Of a DNA stretch of 10,633 nt, positions 6,681 through 10,633 are shown in pieces (position 1 is the stretch's first letter; every line of letters begins with the position of its first letter). The stretch covers positions 1 through 10,633 of the forward strand of contig JAGHCC010000274.1 of NCBI GenBank assembly GCA_021160685.1, in the 5' to 3' direction. Both the position numbers and the translations under genes were made by a program. Source of the DNA: Desulfobulbaceae bacterium. GTDB taxonomy: Bacteria; Desulfobacterota; Desulfobulbia; Desulfobulbales; SURF-16. The notes under the pieces are model-generated. The model did no database searches. It had not been told where the DNA came from and saw only the letters and a program-made list of their open reading frames with translations.

Positions 6681-8039
6681 TCAGGATTTGAACAACTTGG
6701 GAATGATATGGTGGCGTTTAAGCAGTTTATAAAAATCGGTTCTGTTTCTCTGGGCTAACTGAGCCGCCCGGCTGACATTTCCCTGGGTAGTTTTCAGAAG
6801 CTTAACCAGATAAGTCTGCTCAAAATTGCGTTTTGCTGCGGCAAAGGGAATAATTTCAGAGGGATTGTCCTCAAGGGCGCTCTGGAGAAGATTTTCAGAA
6901 ATAATTGAGGTGGTGCTGAGAGCGACCGCCTGCTCTATAACATTGTAGAGTTGCCTGACGTTACCTGGCCAAGAGGCCTCCATGAGTATTTTCATTCCAT
7001 GGGGAGCAACCCCTTTAATCTGTTTAGGATTAAGCTTTGTCTGGGTGGCGACAAAATGATTTACCAACAACGGAATATCCTCCCTTCTATCGTTAAGTTC
7101 GGGAATTTCCAGGCTGACCACATTGAGACGGTAATAGAGATCCTCTCTGAATTTATTTTCAGCAATCGCCTCATGCAGATTCCGGTGTGTTGCAGAGATG
7201 ATACGGACATCAATGTCCACCGGCTTGACTGACCCCACCGGCCTCACTTGCCTTTCCTGAAGAACGCGAAGAAGCTTGACCTGCAACCCCAGCGGCATAT
7301 CGCCGATCTCGTCGAGAAACAGTGTGCCGCCCTGGGCGGATTGAAAAAGGCCTCCATAATCTTTCGAGGCCCCGGTAAAAGAGCCCTTGGCATGGCCGAA
7401 AAGTTCGGATTCAAGCAAAGCTTCGGGAATAGCGGCACAGTTAACCGGAACAAAGGATTTTTTCTTTCTTGGACTGGCGCGGTGAATGGCGCGTGCCAGC
7501 AATTCCTTGCCAGTGCCAGATGCCCCCAAGATCAGAACGCTGGCATTACTGTCAGCCAGAATTTTCGCCTTGCGAAGTAGATTTTCCATGACGCTGCTTT
7601 TGGCGATAATCTCCCGCCGCCAATCGGAATCATCATCCCGGGACGTTAATTCAGCCGGCACACCGGATACCTGAAGGGCTGATTTCACTTCACTGATCAG
7701 TTTTTTTGGATCAATCGGTTTAGGCAAAAAGGCGATGACACCCTGGTGGGTCGCGTCCACGGCCTCGGGAATGGAACCGTGAGCCGTAATGATAATAACG
7801 GGTAGACCCGTGCTGATTTTCTGAACAGCGTCAAAAAGCGCCATACCGTCCATGCCTTCCATGCGCAAATCACTGATAAGCAGATCAGGATTAAAAACCG
7901 GCATATGGGCCAGGGCCTCTTCCGCGCTTTCAGCCGTTTCAACCTGAAACCCCGCTGACTGTAATCGAATAGTGTAGAGACGCAGAAGATCGCCATCATC
8001 ATCAACAAGAAGGATGCGTTGCTGTGTATTTTCCATCAT
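6681..8039 (-). CDS. glrR: Sigma-54-dependent response regulator, GlrR (QseF)-like
   Basis: This is a bacterial enhancer-binding protein that, once phosphorylated, drives RNA polymerase with sigma-54. Numbering from ATG 8037-8039: receiver domain about 8-120 with acidic cluster DDD (13-15), acceptor Asp57 (ISDLRMEGMDG) and Lys107 (LPKP). The AAA+ domain is about 145-375 with Walker A GASGTGKE (172-179), sigma-54-contact loop GSFTGA (219-224, usually GAFTGA), Walker B LFLDEIGD (Asp243/Glu244) and FREDLYYR with its arginines (297-304). The C-terminal Fis-type helix-turn-helix includes NRTDFYKLLKRHH, a hallmark of GlrR. About 450 residues matches GlrR. Two ATGs (8039, 8036) follow a TTG at 8040-8042; none has a good Shine-Dalgarno, so the exact start is uncertain. 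It is the third gene of the kinase-lipoprotein-regulator operon, but a mobile element now separates it from the lipoprotein gene. Confidence 0.93.
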   Translation of the reverse strand: MMENTQQRILLVDDDGDLLRLYTIRLQSAGFQVETAESAEEALAHMPVFNPDLLISDLRMEGMDGMALFDAVQKISTGLPVIIITAHGSIPEAVDATHQGVIAFLPKPIDPKKLISEVKSALQVSGVPAELTSRDDDSDWRREIIAKSSVMENLLRKAKILADSNASVLILGASGTGKELLARAIHRASPRKKKSFVPVNCAAIPEALLESELFGHAKGSFTGASKDYGGLFQSAQGGTLFLDEIGDMPLGLQVKLLRVLQERQVRPVGSVKPVDIDVRIISATHRNLHEAIAENKFREDLYYRLNVVSLEIPELNDRREDIPLLVNHFVATQTKLNPKQIKGVAPHGMKILMEASWPGNVRQLYNVIEQAVALSTTSIISENLLQSALEDNPSEIIPFAAAKRNFEQTYLVKLLKTTQGNVSRAAQLAQRNRTDFYKLLKRHHIIPKLFKS

Positions 8040-8041
8040 CA

Positions 8042-8230
8042 AATCGGTCGTAAATATTCGGATAGCACCCCACGGAGTCTTCGCTTACCTCTTTGAACGA
8101 TCAGGCCTACTCGCATATGAATCAATCTAGCTCGCAGACCTGATCGTCAAAATATGGGCCACTATCCAAAATTTACATTTCGGTGGTTTTTGTAATAATT
8201 TATTATCAAGCCGAATATTTACAATCGGTC
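8042..8230. mobile_element. 173-bp IS66-type MITE with perfect ends and perfect 8-bp duplication
   Basis: The core is 8050-8222. It begins GTAAATATTCGG and ends CCGAATATTTAC, a perfect 12-bp inverted repeat, and is flanked by an exact 8-bp direct repeat AATCGGTC at 8042-8049 and 8223-8230. GTAA ends plus 8-bp duplication indicate IS66-type transposition. No coding frame is present. Inside, ACGATCAGG (8097-8105) and CCTGATCGT (8139-8147) form a perfect 9-bp inverted repeat. The segment GCACCCCACGGAGTCTTCGC (8065-8084) resembles the element at 8809-8997. Removing the element and one duplication leaves about 20 bases between the lipoprotein stop and the regulator start, a normal operon gap. Confidence 0.85.
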
Positions 8231-8241
8231 ATTGGCAAAAA

Positions 8242-8808
8242 TCAGTTTATCTGACCTTGTGCTTCTTTTTCGCGGTCACTGATAATTTTTTCAATATTTT
8301 TCAGTTTTTCCAGTTTTTCCTCAAACAAGACGATTCTCTCATTGCTTTCCTTGAGGCTTCGTTGTTGCCGCCTAAGATCTTTTTTAACTGCAAGAATCCG
8401 GCCAACAAGACCAACCAAGCCACTTAATTCAGGATTTGCAACAGTATCCTTTTCCTGTAACCCAGTTAACAGCTCAAGGCCGTATTGCAGGGATGACGTC
8501 GACCCTTCTGCCACGCAGAGGCAGGCAAGACTGACACGGTCTTCCCGGCTTTTCGTTCTAAGAAATATTTTTTTGCGCTCGTTTTTTTTCAACAAAAGCT
8601 GTTTCCGGCTGAAAGAAGAGACCTGCTTGAAACAGGAAAGGAACTCGCCGGTGATCGATGTTCGGGAAAGGAACTCGTCGGTGGATGATGGGTGGGAAAC
8701 GATCTTTACTTTTTCATTAACCGGTTCGATCGGATGCAAAATGCAACCGGATACAAGCAAAAAAAGACACACGGGAAACATGATAAGTGCTGGGCTGTTT
8801 CGGTTCAT
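8242..8808 (-). CDS. qseG: QseG-like lipoprotein with C-terminal coiled coil
   Basis: From ATG 8806-8808 the protein has 188 residues. It starts with a short signal peptide and hydrophobic stretch (7-20) ending in a lipobox LVSGC (18-22), so Cys22 should be lipidated after signal peptidase II cleavage; the next residue is Ile, which in enterobacteria would send it to the outer membrane. The middle part (REDRVSLACL... LQYGLELLTGL) looks like the arginine/leucine-rich segment of QseG/YfhG-type proteins, and 140-185 is a charged predicted coiled coil (LRRQQRSLKESNERIV, KLEKLKNIEKI). In E. coli QseG works with the sensor kinase GlrK/QseE. Family assignment rests mainly on position between kinase and regulator plus this architecture. 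A longer frame opens at 8844, but its first 12 codons lie inside the mobile element, so I prefer 8808. No Shine-Dalgarno is visible because the element abuts the ATG. Confidence 0.75.
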   Translation of the reverse strand: MNRNSPALIMFPVCLFLLVSGCILHPIEPVNEKVKIVSHPSSTDEFLSRTSITGEFLSCFKQVSSFSRKQLLLKKNERKKIFLRTKSREDRVSLACLCVAEGSTSSLQYGLELLTGLQEKDTVANPELSGLVGLVGRILAVKKDLRRQQRSLKESNERIVLFEEKLEKLKNIEKIISDREKEAQGQIN

Positions 8809-8997
8809 ATAACTATTCAGGTGTGATTGCATAATTCGACTCAAACTCCATGTTGTAACTGTTCAGCAGTGCTCCAGATGTGCACCCTGAAGGGCATAAA
8901 CTCCAGCAGGCTGGAGAACTATAGTAGTCCTATGTGAGCCAGTCTGATCGCGTACAGGTAAGCGTAGCCTCCGGATGGGGTGCTGCTGAACAGTTAC
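8809..8997. mobile_element. IS66-type element(s) between kinase and lipoprotein genes
   Basis: The right end CTGAACAGTTAC (8986-8997) pairs with two possible left ends: GTAACTGTTCAG at 8855-8866 (perfect over 12, extending to GTAACTGTTCAGCAG, 15 bp) and the weaker ATAACTATTCAG at 8809-8820. So there is a 143-bp unit inside, or joined to, a 189-bp unit. A central hairpin CTCCAGC/GCTGGAG is at 8901-8916. CCGGAGGCTACGCTTACCT (minus strand, 8974-8956) recurs in the other elements. Flanks are not a clean duplication: in minus-strand reading TGAAATGG lies before and ATGAACCG after the longer unit, only vaguely alike, so the duplication has decayed or the unit is recombinant. Confidence 0.65.
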
Positions 8998-9010
8998 CAT
9001 TTCATATTCA

Positions 9011-10438
9011 TTATTCCTGGGGCAAGGTGATGACAAAATGAGCACCTTTCTTTTTATCCTTCAACACTTCGATTGTCCCTTTATGGTTAGCAATATATTC
9101 CTGAACAATGGCCAGGCCAAGACCTGACCCCTTGATAGGAGAGTAAGCCGGAGAACGTCCTTGAAAAAATGGTGAAAAAACTTTATCCATTTCATCCTCT
9201 GAGATTCCGGGACCGGAATCAATCACTTCGATGACGATACTCCGGCTTGTTTTGTTTGTTTTAATGTGAATCTCTCCCTGGATGGGTGTATATTTTATAC
9301 TGTTCGAAAGCAGGTTTTCAATAACAGTGTAGATTTGCCGGTGATCAGCAAATAATTGCATTGGCTCAGACGGACTGAGAAGAGAAATTTCTTTTTTTAA
9401 AAGAAGCGGTTTCTGCGCCTCAGCAACATCACTGATCAGTGCGGTGATGTCAAATTCTCTTTGCCTGAGGGGCGATTTTCTGGCTTGAGCCATATTAAAA
9501 TCAAGAATGTTTTCAATCAGCTTCTGCAGTTTGACACTATTGTTTACAACAATCCCGACAACTTCTTTCTGCTGCTCATTAAGGCCTCCCACCACCTCCT
9601 CCCCCAACAGATCGGCGCCCTCTCTCAGCGCAGACAGAGGCGTTTTCAAATCATGGGAGATATGGGCGACAAATTTTATTTTTTCCTGATCCAACTCTGC
9701 CAGCCTGCCGCGCAACCAGTTCAATTTCTCGCCGATAAATTCCAAATCTTTTGGACCGGAGACTCTGACTGGTGTCGTAAAATCTCCCTTGCCAAGTCGC
9801 ATGATACTTTGATCGATCTGGCGAATCGGACGAATGATGATTAAAGCAAACAGGGTGACCAGAACAATGCTGAAAAGAATCAGGCAAGATGCCTGCCAAA
9901 ATAGAGTTTTCTGAGCCAGATGGACGGCCTCGGAAAACTTTTCAGTTTCATGAAGCATAAGCTTGCTGCTTTCAATACTAAACTCGTTGGCCAGCTTGTT
10001 CAGCTCCCTATATCCGCCGAGAATGTCTTTTCTCAGCTCTTCATCCTCGCGATGCTCGGATAATGCGGAAAAAAAAGCATTTTCCTGGTCCCGCAAAAGA
10101 AAAAGACGTTCCCGTTGTGAACCGTCAGGGAAAATGGGAATCAACTCAAGCAGACTGCTCTGAATCTTGCCGTGGAGATCCTCCACCTCGGAAAAAAGAG
10201 CAGCGTCCTCCAGCACATCAAACAACAGGGCCTTACGTTCCTGGGCCCGAAATTGTTCAAGAAGAATACGACTGTTGCTGACGCCCGATGTCGTCCGGTA
10301 AACAGTGGCGGCACTTTTGCTGGCAAGCTGTCCCATGAAATATTCAGCGCTCAACAGCCCGATTAACAGCGGTAGCGCCACCAAGGCAAAAGATGACAGC
10401 AGGAGAAAACGGAAAGATTTTGGATGATAAATTTTCAC
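9011..10438 (-). CDS. glrK: Membrane sensor histidine kinase, GlrK (QseE)-like
   Basis: This is an inner-membrane sensor that autophosphorylates and passes the phosphate to the downstream regulator. It has 475 residues. Transmembrane helix 1 is at about 10-32, a periplasmic sensor region with much predicted helix at 33-180, and helix 2 at about 181-203. A HAMP linker (about 204-256, IIRPIRQIDQSIMRLGKGDF) follows. The dimerisation/phosphoacceptor box FVAHISHDLKTPLSALREG has His262. The ATPase part has the N box ENLLSNSIKYTP (Asn379), G1 DSGPGIS (407-413) and G2 GSGLGLAI (437-444). All key residues are present. The start is GTG 10436-10438, with no strong Shine-Dalgarno; the first transmembrane helix needs a start this early. 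The H-box wording and gene order match GlrK of the enterobacterial glrK-qseG-glrR locus. It heads the operon; the signal it senses is unknown. Confidence 0.93.
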   Translation of the reverse strand: MKIYHPKSFRFLLLSSFALVALPLLIGLLSAEYFMGQLASKSAATVYRTTSGVSNSRILLEQFRAQERKALLFDVLEDAALFSEVEDLHGKIQSSLLELIPIFPDGSQRERLFLLRDQENAFFSALSEHREDEELRKDILGGYRELNKLANEFSIESSKLMLHETEKFSEAVHLAQKTLFWQASCLILFSIVLVTLFALIIIRPIRQIDQSIMRLGKGDFTTPVRVSGPKDLEFIGEKLNWLRGRLAELDQEKIKFVAHISHDLKTPLSALREGADLLGEEVVGGLNEQQKEVVGIVVNNSVKLQKLIENILDFNMAQARKSPLRQREFDITALISDVAEAQKPLLLKKEISLLSPSEPMQLFADHRQIYTVIENLLSNSIKYTPIQGEIHIKTNKTSRSIVIEVIDSGPGISEDEMDKVFSPFFQGRSPAYSPIKGSGLGLAIVQEYIANHKGTIEVLKDKKKGAHFVITLPQE

Positions 10439-10633
10439 GCTGAAATTAGATATCGGTTCTCAGTCAAGCCATGATTGGTTACATCGTTATTTACGGAAAC
10501 AGCAACTGATAAGATAACTCATTACAAGAAAAATGTCATGTTCACGACCAGAACAGCATTTGTTCATTGAATTTTGTCAATCTTAAAAAGATGAAAACGA
10601 TAGTGACATTGCCGGGGGTAATTTCTCAATAAG

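Noticed and set aside
8342..8812. 156-codon plus-strand frame opposite the lipoprotein gene
   Set aside because: Antisense shadow: the minus frame has a lipobox, coiled coil and operon context, while the plus frame has no recognisable feature.
8809..8844. Longer lipoprotein start at 8844
   Set aside because: The extra 12 residues are encoded by the repeat, and the signal peptide begins properly at the internal ATG 8808.
10552..10580. Promoter for the histidine kinase using TTGACA at 10575-10580 (minus)
   Set aside because: No acceptable -10 hexamer at 16-18 bases; left uncalled.
1..10633. CRISPR array, rRNA, intact tRNA or transposase gene
   Set aside because: No regularly spaced direct repeats, no rRNA-like sequence, no full cloverleaf and no transposase motifs were seen on either strand.

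Overview
The window looks like a chromosomal segment of a Gram-negative bacterium, most likely a deltaproteobacterium (Desulfobacterota). The clues are a fused ATP-sulfurylase/APS-kinase gene, an RNase E/G gene directly behind a COG0731-type radical SAM gene, and an outer-membrane-type lipoprotein inside a GlrK/GlrR-like two-component locus. This taxonomic placement is inference from gene style, not from a marker gene. GC content is moderate by eye.

Layout. Positions 1-554 (minus) hold the N-terminal 184 codons of dihydroxy-acid dehydratase (ilvD), which runs off the left edge. A 600-base intergenic stretch follows, with a plausible ilvD promoter and a tiny mobile element. On the plus strand lies a radical SAM gene broken by an apparent one-base deletion near 1548. 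It is followed in the same open frame by an RNase E/G gene (2157-3980) with all catalytic and zinc-link residues. Positions 3981-4419 are non-coding, with a cluster of hairpins and a small mobile element. On the minus strand follows a 572-residue fusion of an ATP-sulfurylase-like domain and an APS kinase (4420-6138). Its kinase half is intact, but its sulfurylase half has lost hallmark active-site residues. Then come 540 non-coding bases made largely of repeats. The right third is a minus-strand operon in the order histidine kinase (10438-9011), lipoprotein (8808-8242), sigma-54 response regulator (8039-6681). This is the same order as glrK-qseG-glrR (qseE-qseG-qseF) of enterobacteria. The last 195 bases (10439-10633) hold the presumed upstream region of that operon, and I see no convincing promoter there.

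The most striking feature is in the gaps between genes. At least four, probably five, small non-coding elements begin GTAA, end TTAC, carry short terminal inverted repeats, and in most cases have 8-bp direct repeats on their flanks. GTAA ends with 8-bp target duplications are the signature of the IS66 family, so I read these as IS66-type MITEs. Four of the five sit within about 30 bases upstream of a start codon (radical SAM, sulfurylase/kinase, lipoprotein, response regulator). Two of them split the histidine kinase-lipoprotein-regulator operon. The lipoprotein and radical SAM genes, each directly behind an element, have no visible Shine-Dalgarno sequence; the regulator also lacks one, but its native upstream sequence seems to have lacked one too. 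A different palindromic repeat is nested inside one element. Together they suggest that native translation or transcription signals of these genes were displaced or replaced by mobile repeats.
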